Counted from the stretch's first letter, positions 1 through 7,850 are shown. The stretch: DNA of 64,000 bases from an uncultured Oscillospiraceae bacterium (GCA_910584045.1 CAJTYO010000001.1:68174-132173); one strand, 5' to 3'. Notes: generated by a model from the sequence alone, not told the origin. Numbers and translations: made by a program.

Positions 1-189
1 ATTGCAAACGCACTGGATACCATCCAGTGCAGGGTCGTCCCCTTCGACGGGCAGTGGGATACGGGGCTGTCCCTGCCGGTGGCCCGGGTCCACGAGGACG
101 ATTCCATCTTCCCGGCGCAGGAATACGACTGGCCCGCCATAGAAACAAAGCTGACGCAATATATGGAGCGCATATTGGAAACGCTATAG
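1..189 (+). CDS. C-terminal part of an unrecognised protein (5' truncated by window edge)
   Basis: Frame 1 is open from the first base to a TAG at 187-189 and gives 62 residues with an acidic, aromatic C-terminus ending in METHOD-independent reading as ...YMERILETL. The start lies outside the window. Codon use is like the neighbouring genes, and the stop is only 14 bases before walJ, so it is probably in the same operon. I do not recognise the family. Confidence 0.5.
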   Translation: MANALDTIQCRVVPFDGQWDTGLSLPVARVHEDDSIFPAQEYDWPAIETKLTQYMERILETL

Positions 190-203
190 GGGGAACACAC
201 ATA

Positions 204-1001
204 ATGACCATCTTCCGCACCCTCGCCAGCGGCTCCTCCGGCAACGCGGCGCTGCTGTCCCGGGGAGAAACCCATCTGCTCATTGATATGGGCATCTCCT
301 GCCGGCGGATCTGCAAGGCTCTGGCGGGGCTGGGGCTGACGCCGGACCAGCTGGCCGGAGTCCTCATTACCCACGAGCACACAGACCACATCAGTGGTCT
401 GGCCACCTATATCAAAAAATACCGCACCCCCATCTTCTGTTCCCCCGCCGTGTCCCGGCAGCTGGCTTACCGGCTGGCGGGGATTGAGCCGCAGCTGCGG
501 CCCATGGAGCTTGGGAGCGCCGCCGTCTTTGGCGCGGTGGAGGCGATGATCCTGCCCACCAGCCACGACTGCCGGGAGAGCGCCGCCTGGCGGCTGACCG
601 CCCCGGAGGGCCGGGTGGGCTATCTCACCGACACCGGGCATGTGGTGGAGGAGACGGGAGAAAAGCTGCTGGGGGCGGACCTGCTGGTGCTGGAGAGCAA
701 CCATGACGTGGAGAAGCTTTTAGCCGGGCCGTACCCCTATCCGCTGAAAAAGAGGATTCTGGGGGACTCGGGCCATCTGAGCAATGATGCTGCCGCCGCA
801 TACGCCGTGCGGAGCGTTCGGGCCGGCACCCGGTCTATCCTGCTGGCCCATCTCAGCGACGAGAACAACACGCCGCAGCTGGCGCTGGGGGCTGTTGGCG
901 AGGCGCTGTCGGAGGCGGGTCTCAACGTCTCTCTGGCCGCCGCGCCCCGGGACGGGGTCAGTGAGACGTACATACTGGAGGACGCGGTATGCAGCGCATA
1001 G
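204..1001 (+). CDS. walJ: MBL-fold metallohydrolase, WalJ/YycJ family
   Basis: 265 aa metallo-beta-lactamase-fold hydrolase, the usual length for WalJ/YycJ. The metal-binding motif HEHTDH is at residues 57-62, followed by a conserved SHD (about residue 115), a TDTGH segment, and the GDSGHLSN stretch typical of this branch. The ATG at 204 follows AGGGGGA; the reading frame is open further upstream, but that part overlaps the preceding gene. It overlaps rlmH by 13 bases. walJ and rlmH are also close neighbours in many Firmicutes, where WalJ is linked to the WalRK cell-wall regulon and to coordination of replication with division; that role is family knowledge, not visible here. Confidence 0.9.
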   Translation: MTIFRTLASGSSGNAALLSRGETHLLIDMGISCRRICKALAGLGLTPDQLAGVLITHEHTDHISGLATYIKKYRTPIFCSPAVSRQLAYRLAGIEPQLRPMELGSAAVFGAVEAMILPTSHDCRESAAWRLTAPEGRVGYLTDTGHVVEETGEKLLGADLLVLESNHDVEKLLAGPYPYPLKKRILGDSGHLSNDAAAAYAVRSVRAGTRSILLAHLSDENNTPQLALGAVGEALSEAGLNVSLAAAPRDGVSETYILEDAVCSA

Positions 1002-1471
1002 TGGTCATCTGCGTGGGCAGAATGAAGGAAAGGTTCTACATCGACGCGGCGGCGGAGTATGCCAAGCGCCTGAACCGCTATTGCCGCCTGGAACTGGTGG
1101 AGCTGCCGGAGCAGCGCCTGCCGGACAACCCCTCCGCGGCAGAGATCGGCCGGGCCCTGGCCAGAGAGGCGGATGCCGTCCGTGCCAAGCTGCCCCCCTC
1201 GGCCGCCCTGGTGGCTCTGTGCGTCGAGGGCCGGCTGCGCTCCAGTGAGGAGATGGCCCAGCTGCTGGGAACAGCTGCCGTCGGAGGGGACAAATGCCTG
1301 GCCTTTGTGATCGGCGGCTCCTTCGGTCTGGACGAGGGGCTGAAGGCGGAGGCCTGGGTGCGTCTGAGCATGTCCCCCATGACCTTCCCCCATCATCTGG
1401 CCCGGGTGATGCTGCTGGAGCAGATTTACCGCGGCTTCCAGATCAACGAGGGCGGAAAGTATCACAAATAG
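989..1471 (+). CDS. rlmH: 23S rRNA (pseudouridine1915-N3)-methyltransferase RlmH
   Basis: 160 aa SPOUT-class methyltransferase of normal length. RlmH uses S-adenosylmethionine to methylate N3 of pseudouridine 1915 in helix 69 of 23S rRNA on the assembled ribosome. Visible landmarks are the N-terminal VICVGRMKE, the glycine-rich FVIGGSFGLDE that forms the SAM-binding knot, LSMSPMTFPHHLARVMLLEQIYR and the C-terminal INEGGKYHK. The start lies inside the end of walJ, suggesting translational coupling. Confidence 0.96.
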   Translation: MQRIVVICVGRMKERFYIDAAAEYAKRLNRYCRLELVELPEQRLPDNPSAAEIGRALAREADAVRAKLPPSAALVALCVEGRLRSSEEMAQLLGTAAVGGDKCLAFVIGGSFGLDEGLKAEAWVRLSMSPMTFPHHLARVMLLEQIYRGFQINEGGKYHK

Positions 1472-1500
1472 GTCCTGTTCGGAGAAGGGGAGGACGCAGG

Positions 1501-2376
1501 ATGCGTAGAGGAATGATGATTGGCCTGCTGTTGGCCGTGTGCCTGCTCAGCGGCTGCGCCGCGCTGCTGGAGCGCTCCTATGGCGTCGTGGAGCCCTACG
1601 CCGACCGCTATTGGGACTCCAGCGCGGAGGACACCCTGCGGGTGGAGAGCTATCAGGACCTTGTCAACTCTCTCCTGCTGCTGATTGAGGAGCGGGCCGA
1701 GACGTGCGTAATCCGCTGTTACGGGGAGGCCGACGACTACCAGGAGGCCATGGCCGCCCGGGAGGAGATCCGCCGGGAGACGATGCTGGGAGCCTATCTG
1801 CTGCGGGATCTGCGCCTCTCCTACGAGAGTGGGACGGGCTACAGTACCATCACCTGTACCATGCTCTACCGGGAGGATGCCGAGGATATGGCCTCCATTA
1901 TGCCGCTGTCCGACAGCCAATCCCTGGTGGACCTGCTGCGTGTGACCGTCCGCGAGGAGCGGGATAAGCTCACCGCCCGCTTCACCTACGACACGCCCCG
2001 TGAGGATGTGATCGCCGCCGTGGAGAGTTTCTGGCAGGAGCTGTGTCAGGCGGAGATGGAGGCGGAGGCCGCCCAGGCTGCCGCAGACGCCGCGCTGGTT
2101 CTCATGGAGGAGGAACCGGGCGTTCCGGGGGAGCCCGGCGAGGATGCCGCGCCGGAGGACGGAGAGTCCGTAGGGGAGCCCCAGGATGCGGGTGATCCCC
2201 CCAGGGAAGAGGATGTCGAAACCGGGGAGGAAACCGCCGGGGAGGGGGACGCCCCGGAAAATCCCGACCCACCCGAGCAGGAGGAGCCCGTCATATATCC
2301 CCCCTGTCCCTGGAAAATCAAGTTTTATCCCGACCAGAAGATGGCGGAGATTGTGGAGGTTCTGCTGAGATCCTGA
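1501..2376 (+). CDS. Predicted lipoprotein with acidic, proline-rich tail
   Basis: 291 aa. The N-terminus MRRGMMIGLLLAVCLLSGC is a lipoprotein signal with lipobox LLSGC, so the mature protein should be anchored to the outer face of the membrane at Cys19. Residues about 30-185 form a mixed globular domain. Residues about 200-270 are a low-complexity stretch rich in Glu, Pro, Gly and Asp, followed by a short ordered C-terminus containing PCPWKIKFYP. It starts 29 bases after rlmH behind AGGGGAGGA and is likely co-transcribed. I do not recognise the family; the acidic tail looks like a flexible spacer. Confidence 0.75.
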   Translation: MRRGMMIGLLLAVCLLSGCAALLERSYGVVEPYADRYWDSSAEDTLRVESYQDLVNSLLLLIEERAETCVIRCYGEADDYQEAMAAREEIRRETMLGAYLLRDLRLSYESGTGYSTITCTMLYREDAEDMASIMPLSDSQSLVDLLRVTVREERDKLTARFTYDTPREDVIAAVESFWQELCQAEMEAEAAQAAADAALVLMEEEPGVPGEPGEDAAPEDGESVGEPQDAGDPPREEDVETGEETAGEGDAPENPDPPEQEEPVIYPPCPWKIKFYPDQKMAEIVEVLLRS

Positions 2377-2427
2377 CGCTCTGACGGTCAGCCTCACTCT
2401 AGAAAAGCAGAATATTTGCAGGAATTC

Positions 2428-2458
2428 CAGGCTCCCGATTTTCTTATTCGGGAGCCTG
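2428..2458. other. Stem-loop downstream of the lipoprotein gene
   Basis: An 11-bp perfect inverted repeat (2428-2438 with 2448-2458, 9-base loop) lies 50 bases after the stop codon. Neither strand shows a convincing U-tract after the stem, so it may act as a weak terminator or a transcript-end stabiliser. Confidence 0.4.
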
Positions 2459-2549
2459 AAACTTCTATGGAAAAATGAGGCCGGCCCGCCGCCAATGCTT
2501 TTCTGTATGGTATGCGTTAAATTGCAGAAAATCCTGTGTATAGCCGACA

Positions 2550-2689
2550 CACTTGGGAATCGGTAAAAAGGAGGCGGGGGGAAACCGGGACGCGACAAGG
2601 CAAAGGACGCAGGCGGGCTGCCGCCTGTCAAAGCTGACAACGCAGCCCGCGCCACAGTTTCCCCACTGAACTTTACCGATTTTCAAGTG
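2550..2689 (+). ncRNA. Candidate structured non-coding RNA (rod-like, about 140 nt)
   Basis: An 18-bp closing stem pairs 2550-2567 with 2672-2689: 16 Watson-Crick pairs plus two adjacent G-U pairs that are good only on the plus strand and would be A/C mismatches on minus. Inside it an 8-bp stem pairs 2578-2585 with 2657-2664, then a 9-bp stem pairs 2613-2621 with 2642-2650, capped by a 5-bp hairpin with AAGC loop (2626-2639). A large one-sided bulge (2586-2612) faces six bases. A competing 7-bp hairpin (2610-2616 with 2621-2627) would disrupt the inner stems. No convincing ORF lies in it. The shape recalls 6S RNA, but I matched no known RNA family element, and no clear promoter or U-tract was found. 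Confidence 0.5.
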
Positions 2690-2782
2690 CTTTGACTATA
2701 TGCGCGGTCCCCTCTGGATTTCTACGGCTGCGGGCGAATTTTTGTGCATAACCCCGATTTCCCTTTTCTGCTCGCAGAGGGG

Positions 2783-2810
2783 TTGACATTTTCCTATTAT
2801 ACGATATAAT
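2783..2810 (+). promoter_or_regulatory. Sigma-A promoter of degV
   Basis: Perfect -35 TTGACA at 2783-2788 and perfect -10 TATAAT at 2805-2810 with 16-bp spacing, 35 bases upstream of the degV start codon. The 5' leader would be short. Confidence 0.85.
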
Positions 2811-2844
2811 CTAATCATCAGTATTACTTGAGGCGGTTTTTGAT

Positions 2845-3678
2845 ATGACATATAGATTGATCTGCGACAGCTGCACCGACCTGCCCATGGAGCTGCTGTC
2901 GGACCCCCACGTGCGGAAGGTACCCCTGAGCATTCAGGTGGGTCCCGAGACAGTGATTGACGGGGAGGACCTTCGGCAGGGGGAGCTGCTGCAAAAGATG
3001 CGGGCCTGGCCCGACGCGCCGAAGACGGCATGTCCCTCCCCTTCCATGTACCTCGAGCAGTTTCTGGACAGCGGGGACAACTATGTCGTCACGCTGTCCG
3101 GACAGCTCTCCGGCTCCTATAACGCCGCGATGCAGGCCCGCGCCATCTACCGCGAGGAGGGCGGCACGGGGAACGTCCATGTGTTCAACTCCCGGTCCGC
3201 CTCCTCCGGCCAGTGTCAGATTGCGCTGCTGGTCCGGGAACTGACGGCCCGGAGCCTGCCCTTTGCCCAGGTGGTGGAGCAGGTGGAGGCATATATCAAG
3301 CGGATGCAGACGCTGTTCGTTCTGGAAAACCTGGATAATCTGCGAAAGAACGGCCGTTTGACCCGGATGCAGGCGCTGGTAACGGGTGCGCTGCGGGTAA
3401 AGCTGCTGTGCAGCGCCACACCGGAGGGCGAGATTCAGAAGCTGGGCCAGGGCCTCTCTGTGCGGCAGACCCTGGCGAAGATGGTCTCTCGGATGGCTGA
3501 GGATGCCGGCCACGCCGGACGGCGGCTGGTGATCGCCCACTGCAACTGCCGGGAGCGGGCGGAGACGGTCCGCGAGATGATCGAGCGGCGCTGTCGTTTT
3601 GGCGAGATTCTGATTGTGACCACCGGCGGTATTTCCACCGTATATGCCGACGACGGCGGGATTATTGCGGCCTATTGA
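2845..3678 (+). CDS. DegV family fatty-acid-binding protein
   Basis: 277 aa, normal DegV length. The N-terminal LICDSCTDLP matches the family signature (xxTDSxxDLP), followed by VPLSIQVG, the TACPSPSMY and TLSGQLSGSYNAA motifs that surround the bound acyl chain, and LENLDNLRKNGRLTR in the second domain. DegV/FakB proteins bind a fatty acid and, in characterised systems, present it to a FakA kinase; no fakA is in this window. The start has GAGGCGG upstream. A second paralogue lies at 58407-59273, and the two are clearly divergent. Confidence 0.92.
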   Translation: MTYRLICDSCTDLPMELLSDPHVRKVPLSIQVGPETVIDGEDLRQGELLQKMRAWPDAPKTACPSPSMYLEQFLDSGDNYVVTLSGQLSGSYNAAMQARAIYREEGGTGNVHVFNSRSASSGQCQIALLVRELTARSLPFAQVVEQVEAYIKRMQTLFVLENLDNLRKNGRLTRMQALVTGALRVKLLCSATPEGEIQKLGQGLSVRQTLAKMVSRMAEDAGHAGRRLVIAHCNCRERAETVREMIERRCRFGEILIVTTGGISTVYADDGGIIAAY

Positions 3679-3696
3679 CCGCCTGCGGACATTGCA

Positions 3697-3752
3697 ATCA
3701 TACTGGAGAGCCATACTGTCGCCCGCCTATGGCGGCTTAGGGCCGGGGCGGC
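3697..3752 (+). repeat. Dispersed intergenic repeat, copy A
   Basis: Begins just after degV. Shared blocks with the other copies are GAGAGCCATACTGTC, then a CCGCC-TA-TGGCGG-like palindrome and TTAGGGCCGGG. The same order of blocks recurs at 52824-52893 (plus), 46065-46133 (minus) and 62668-62735 (minus). No coding capacity. Confidence 0.65.
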
Positions 3753-3768
3753 CCATATATTAATACAC

Positions 3769-3798
3769 AAAAAGAGGGAGGGCAAATGCCCTCCCTCT
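3769..3798 (-). terminator. Rho-independent terminator of ogt
   Basis: A 12-bp stem (3773-3784 with 3787-3798) of AGAGGGAGGGCA type and a very short loop is followed on the minus strand by five U residues. It closes the minus-strand ogt transcript and may also stop degV read-through. Confidence 0.85.
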
Positions 3799-3801
3799 CC
3801 T

Positions 3802-4251
3802 CTATTGGCATCCCTCAATGGACAGAAGCGCCTTTTTGATCCACAGTCCTCCGGTGTATCCCACCAGCTTTCCCCCGGCCCCAATCACCCGGTGGCAGGG
3901 GATTATAACCGGTATGGGATTTTTGCTGTTGGCCTGCCCGACGGCGACAGCGGCGCCGGGCTTTCCCAGCCGCGCAGCCACCGTCCCATAGCTGACCGCA
4001 GTCCCATAGGGAATCTCCCGCAGAGCCTCCCAGACCCGTTTCTGAAAGTCCGTCCCCTCCGGGGCCAGCGGGACCCTAAACGTCCGCCTTATACCGGCAA
4101 AATACTCCTCCAGCTCCCGTGCGGCCTGCTCCAAAACGGGTGCGGAATCCCCCCCTCCATCTCCGCCGCCGAAGGCAATCCCCGTCAGCGCCTGCTCTGT
4201 GCCGGTGAGCGCCAGCGGCCCGATGGGGCTCTGTACCACCCTCCGATACAT
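3802..4251 (-). CDS. ogt: Methylated-DNA--[protein]-cysteine S-methyltransferase
   Basis: 149 aa. This suicide enzyme transfers the methyl group of O6-methylguanine in DNA to its own active-site cysteine. The catalytic motif PCHRVIG is present with Cys119, followed by YTGGLWIKKALL, which matches the usual Y.GGL..K..LL. The helix-turn-helix part FQKRVWEALREIPYG precedes it. The N-terminal domain is short, as in single-domain bacterial Ogt/AGT. It starts three bases after the end of the epimerase-like gene, so the two are in one operon. Confidence 0.93.
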   Translation of the reverse strand: MYRRVVQSPIGPLALTGTEQALTGIAFGGGDGGGDSAPVLEQAARELEEYFAGIRRTFRVPLAPEGTDFQKRVWEALREIPYGTAVSYGTVAARLGKPGAAVAVGQANSKNPIPVIIPCHRVIGAGGKLVGYTGGLWIKKALLSIEGCQ

Positions 4252-4254
4252 ATC

Positions 4255-5130
4255 TCAGAAAATGGTCACGGTCCAGCGGTTCTCATACCGCTGGCGGGGG
4301 GCCAGGGAGATCAAATCAAACTGCTGGCTTAAATCCTCCACAACGCCGTCCCGAGACGGCAGACTGACCCACGGCTCCAGGCAGACATAGGGCGCGTCCG
4401 TCTTCGGCTGGTGCCAGATGCCCATATACCGCATCTTGGGGCAGTCCAAAGTCAGTCCCCGGCTCCCCTCCCCGGCAGAGAGCGTAACGCTGCGGGCAAA
4501 GTTCTTCAGGATGACAGCGTCATGATCGAACAGATCGTGGGCCAGGGGCAGGTCCACATCGTTCACCAGCGGATAGGCCTCCTCGTGGCCGCTGAGCATG
4601 TAGTTGTCGCTCAGGAGCACCCGGTTGGGCCGGCAGGGCTGGGCAAAGGTGAGGCGATAGTCGGTAAAAGACTTCCCCGCCTCCAGCGGCACCCGGAAGC
4701 CGGGATGTCCGCCCAGGCCAAAGAACATCGTCTTTTTATCCATGTTCTCCGTTGCATAGACGATCACCAGCGTTTTGTCCTCCAAGACAAAGGATACGTC
4801 GAAATGGAAGGAGAAGGGGTAGATCTCCCGAGTCTCCGCATTGTCCTCCGTGTGCAGAGTGAGATGGTCCTTCCCCTGGGTCAGAACAGAGAAGGCGGCG
4901 CGCTTGACGAAGCCGTGCCGGGTCATCTCGTACTCTTTTCCGCCATATGTATACCGGTCGTTGGTCAGGCGGCCCACATAGGGGAACAGAATGGGTGCGC
5001 GGCCCGTCCAGTAGGCAGCGTCGCCGTTCCAAAGGTACTCCGTGCCGTCGGCGCCGGTGACGGACGTCAGCTGAGCTCCCAGCTCGTCTACGGTCACGGT
5101 CATAGCGTCGTTATGAATCGTGTACAGCAT
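4255..5130 (-). CDS. Aldose 1-epimerase family protein (LacX-like)
   Basis: 291 aa. The protein has the galactose-mutarotase fold signatures of the LacX/YeaD-like branch: LGAQLTSVTGADGTEYLWNG near the N-terminus, then LFPYVGRL, RHGFV with a conserved histidine, GGHPGF with a second conserved histidine, and LEPWVSLPS with a glutamate in the position of the general base. Members interconvert alpha and beta anomers of sugars or sugar phosphates; the substrate cannot be told. It heads a two-gene operon with ogt and has its own promoter. Confidence 0.85.
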   Translation of the reverse strand: MLYTIHNDAMTVTVDELGAQLTSVTGADGTEYLWNGDAAYWTGRAPILFPYVGRLTNDRYTYGGKEYEMTRHGFVKRAAFSVLTQGKDHLTLHTEDNAETREIYPFSFHFDVSFVLEDKTLVIVYATENMDKKTMFFGLGGHPGFRVPLEAGKSFTDYRLTFAQPCRPNRVLLSDNYMLSGHEEAYPLVNDVDLPLAHDLFDHDAVILKNFARSVTLSAGEGSRGLTLDCPKMRYMGIWHQPKTDAPYVCLEPWVSLPSRDGVVEDLSQQFDLISLAPRQRYENRWTVTIF

Positions 5131-5182
5131 AAATAACTCCTTCTCGGGTCAAAATGCCCGCAGCCAATTTCTCCTGTTTACC

Positions 5183-5211
5183 ATGATACTAAAATATCTC
5201 CCAAAAAGCAA
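5183..5211 (-). promoter_or_regulatory. Promoter of the epimerase-ogt operon
   Basis: On the minus strand a -35 TTGCTT (5206-5211) and -10 TATCAT (5183-5188) are separated by 17 bp, about 50 bases upstream of the start at 5130. Confidence 0.6.
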
Positions 5212-5260
5212 GACGAATTCTGGAAAAACCAATGAAGTAACTGTAAATTTTTTCCCCATG

Positions 5261-5293
5261 AAAATAGCCGCCGGGCACTGCTGCCCGGCGGCT
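5261..5293 (-). terminator. Terminator of nrdD
   Basis: A perfect 12-bp GC-rich stem (5266-5277 with 5282-5293) with a 4-base loop is followed on the minus strand by ATTTTC. It lies about 80 bases after the nrdD stop. On the plus side it is followed at 5309-5321 by TATACTATTCCCA, a fragment shared with the dispersed intergenic repeat. Confidence 0.75.
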
Positions 5294-5370
5294 TGAAAGC
5301 AAAGAAGGTATACTATTCCCACATAACGTTCCTTTTGATGCTGTTTCTTTCGTGAAAAAACTTCACCGCG

Positions 5371-7692
5371 TCACGTGTGCTTGACCCGGTCGGCCTCCTC
5401 GGCGGACTTGGCGTCGTTCCACTGGTCCATGCTGCCCACCAGATAGCCCGTGATCCGCCGGATGCGCTCGAAGCCCTCCTGACAGGAGCACTCCCTGCGT
5501 CCGCAGCCGGGGCACTCGTCGTCGATGATCCCTGTGTATCCGCAGCAGGGGTCCCGGTCCACCGGATGGTTCACCGAGCCGTAGCCGATGCCCGCCTCCT
5601 TCATGCACCGGATCACCTTCTCGAAGGCGTCCAGATTTTTCAGCGGGTCGCCGTTCATCTCCACATAGCTGATGTGTCCCGCGTTGGTCAGCGCATGATA
5701 GGGGGCCTCCAGCTTAATCTTGTCAAAGGCTCCGATGGAGTAGTATACCGGAACATGGAAGCTGTTGGTGTAATAGTCCCTGTCCGTCACGCCGGGGATC
5801 TCGCCGAAGCGCTTCTTATCCATCCGGATAAACCGTCCGGACAGTCCCTCCGCCGGCGTGGCCAGCAGGGAGAAGTTCAGCCCCGTCTTCTGGCTCTCCG
5901 CGTCCATCTTCGCCCGCATACGCGCCACAATCTCCAGGCCCAGCCGCTGGCTGTGCTCGCTCTCGCCGTGGTGCTGGCCGGTGAGGGCCACCAGGGTCTC
6001 CGCCAGCCCGATAAAGCCCACGGACAGCGTCCCGTGCTTGAGCACCTCCCGCACCTCGTCGGTCCAGCCCAGCTTCTCGCTGTCCAGCCACACCCCCTGT
6101 CCCATCAGGAAGGGGAAGTTGTACACATGCTTTCTCGCCTGAATCTCGAAGCGCTCCAGCAGCTGGTCCACGCACAGCTCCAGCTTCCGGTCCAGCTCCT
6201 CGAAGAAAGCGTCCAGATCCCCCCTGGCCTTGATGGCGATGCGGGGGAGGTTGATGGAGGTAAAGCTCAGATTGCCCCGCTGGTTGCACTGCTGGCGGGA
6301 GGTGTCGTAGACGTTGGAGATGACCCGGGTGCGGCAGCCCATGTAGGCGATCTCCGTTTCCGGTCGCTTGGGGTCATAGTACTGCAGGTTGAACGGCGCG
6401 TCGATAAAGGCGAAGTTGGGGAACAGCCGCTTGGCGCTGCACCGGCAGGCCAGCTTGAAGAGGTCATAGTTGGGCTCGCCGGGGTTGTAGTTCACGCCCT
6501 CCTTCACCCGGAAGATCTGGATGGGAAAGATGGGGGTCTCACCGTTGCCCAGGCCCTGCTCCGTGGTCAGCAGCAGGTTGCGCATGACCATGCGCCCCTC
6601 CGGCGAGGTGTCCATGCCGTAGTTGATGGAGGAGAAGGGAGTCTGAGCCCCCGCCCGGCTGTGCATGGTGTTCAGGTTGTGGATAAAGGCCTCCATGGCC
6701 TGGAAGGTGGCCCGGTCGGTCTCCTTCTCGGCGTAGTGAACAGCCATGGACTGGGCCCGGCGCATCCGCTCCTCGTCGCCGTATTTCTCCACCAGATGGG
6801 GCAGCTCCGCCTCCATATAGGGCTGGCAGGCCTCCAGCCGGGGATACAGGCCGCTCTCCTCCTCCAGCTTTTCCCGCAGGGCCTTCAGCGTGTCCTCCGG
6901 ATCATCCATATCGTGCCACAGCATCAGCGCCTTGGCCAGGTTCCGGGTGTAGTAGCGGCGGAAGGTTTTTTTCACGCCGTCGGCCATGCCGTAGTCGAAG
7001 TTCACGATGGCCTGTCCGCCGTGCTGGTCGTTCTGGTTTGACTGAATGGCGATGCAGGCCAGGGCGGCGTAGGAGGAGATATCGTTGGGCTCCCGCAGAT
7101 AGCCATGTCCGGTGGAGAAGCCGCCCTTGAACAGCTTCTTGACGTCGATCTGACAGCAGGTGGTGGTCAGGGTGTAGAAGTCCAGATCGTGGATATGGAT
7201 GTCGCCCTCCTGATGGGCCTTGGCGTGCTCGGGCTTCAGGACGAACATCTGATAGAACTGCTTGGCCCCCTCGCTGCCGTACTTGAGCATGGCGCCCATG
7301 GCAGTGTCGCCGTTGATGTTGGCGTTTTCCCGCTTCACGTCGGAGTCCACCGCGTCGGAGAAGGTGATGTCCTCATAGGTTTTCATCAGCCGGGTGTTCA
7401 TCTCCCGCACCCTGCTTCGCTCATTGCGGTACAGGATATAGGCCTTGGCCGTCTGGATGTAGCCCTTGTCCATCAGCACCCGTTCCACGATGTCCTGAAT
7501 GTGCTCCACGTCCGGAGCGGCGGCGCCCTCCACCTCCAGGATGGACAGCACCTCCCCGGCCAGAGCCGCGGCCACATCCTCCTGGCCCGGCTTGTAGGTC
7601 GCTTCGAAGGCCTTGGCAATAGCGCCCGCGATCTTCTCTTTGTCGAAGCTGACCAGCCGCCCGTCCCTTTTCCTCAATTTTTCGATCGTCAT
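5371..7692 (-). CDS. nrdD: Anaerobic ribonucleoside-triphosphate reductase
   Basis: 773 aa class III, oxygen-sensitive ribonucleotide reductase that makes dNTPs by glycyl-radical chemistry. Residues 1-95 are an ATP-cone domain (RKRDGRLVSFDKEKIAGAI), the allosteric site. The body has TTTCCQIDVKKLF and the NrdD segments around SSINYG and RVISN. The C-terminus has the cysteine-rich zinc site (CCGYTG...CPGCGRRECSC) and the radical glycine in RITGYL. The chosen ATG follows GAGGAG; the frame is open 26 codons further upstream without a ribosome site. The activase nrdG, usually adjacent, is not in this window. Confidence 0.95.
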   Translation of the reverse strand: MTIEKLRKRDGRLVSFDKEKIAGAIAKAFEATYKPGQEDVAAALAGEVLSILEVEGAAAPDVEHIQDIVERVLMDKGYIQTAKAYILYRNERSRVREMNTRLMKTYEDITFSDAVDSDVKRENANINGDTAMGAMLKYGSEGAKQFYQMFVLKPEHAKAHQEGDIHIHDLDFYTLTTTCCQIDVKKLFKGGFSTGHGYLREPNDISSYAALACIAIQSNQNDQHGGQAIVNFDYGMADGVKKTFRRYYTRNLAKALMLWHDMDDPEDTLKALREKLEEESGLYPRLEACQPYMEAELPHLVEKYGDEERMRRAQSMAVHYAEKETDRATFQAMEAFIHNLNTMHSRAGAQTPFSSINYGMDTSPEGRMVMRNLLLTTEQGLGNGETPIFPIQIFRVKEGVNYNPGEPNYDLFKLACRCSAKRLFPNFAFIDAPFNLQYYDPKRPETEIAYMGCRTRVISNVYDTSRQQCNQRGNLSFTSINLPRIAIKARGDLDAFFEELDRKLELCVDQLLERFEIQARKHVYNFPFLMGQGVWLDSEKLGWTDEVREVLKHGTLSVGFIGLAETLVALTGQHHGESEHSQRLGLEIVARMRAKMDAESQKTGLNFSLLATPAEGLSGRFIRMDKKRFGEIPGVTDRDYYTNSFHVPVYYSIGAFDKIKLEAPYHALTNAGHISYVEMNGDPLKNLDAFEKVIRCMKEAGIGYGSVNHPVDRDPCCGYTGIIDDECPGCGRRECSCQEGFERIRRITGYLVGSMDQWNDAKSAEEADRVKHT

Positions 7693-7732
7693 TTCCCAAT
7701 ACTCCTCAGTGAAATCAGTAAAATTCAAAACT

Positions 7733-7768
7733 GTGCCCGGGGGCAGGGTATATGCCGCCCCCGGGCAC
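7733..7768 (-). other. GC-rich hairpin in the nrdD 5' leader
   Basis: A perfect 12-bp inverted repeat (7733-7744 with 7757-7768) with a 12-base loop lies in the leader, about 40 bases before the nrdD start. Its distal arm touches the proximal NrdR-like box. It could be an attenuator or mRNA stabiliser; there is no U-tract after it. Confidence 0.5.
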
Positions 7769-7812
7769 AAGATATTGCGCTGCCGATCCTATAGCGAACG
7801 TACATATAGTAC
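7765..7812 (-). promoter_or_regulatory. Tandem NrdR-like boxes at the nrdD promoter
   Basis: Two imperfect 16-bp palindromes resembling the NrdR box (ACAC-WATAT-type) lie at 7765-7780 (GCACAAGATATTGCGC on plus) and 7797-7812 (AACGTACATATAGTAC on plus). Their centres are 32 bp apart, with 16 bp between them, the tandem three-turn arrangement known for NrdR sites. The distal box overlaps the -10 element, as expected for repression. Confidence 0.65.
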
Positions 7813-7834
7813 AACCCGTGGGCTCTGCTGTCAA
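7806..7834 (-). promoter_or_regulatory. Promoter of nrdD
   Basis: Minus-strand -35 TTGACA (7829-7834) and -10 TACTAT (7806-7811) with 17-bp spacing. Confidence 0.8.
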
Positions 7835-7850
7835 GTGATAAATATCACTT
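7833..7850. promoter_or_regulatory. Palindrome abutting the nrdD -35 (CRP/FNR-type)
   Basis: A perfect 7-bp inverted repeat, AAGTGAT-AAAT-ATCACTT, overlaps the outer edge of the -35 hexamer. The GTGA-N6-TCAC layout is typical of operators bound by CRP/FNR-family dimers. Which protein binds cannot be told. Confidence 0.5.

Noticed and set aside
2586..2625. c-di-GMP-I (GEMM) riboswitch
   Set aside because: GGGACGC and GGCAAAGG fragments recall it, but the conserved pairing order and tetraloop receptor could not be fitted.
2465..2686. 73-codon minus-strand frame across the structured RNA
   Set aside because: No ribosome site and no protein-like pattern; the nested stems explain the sequence better.
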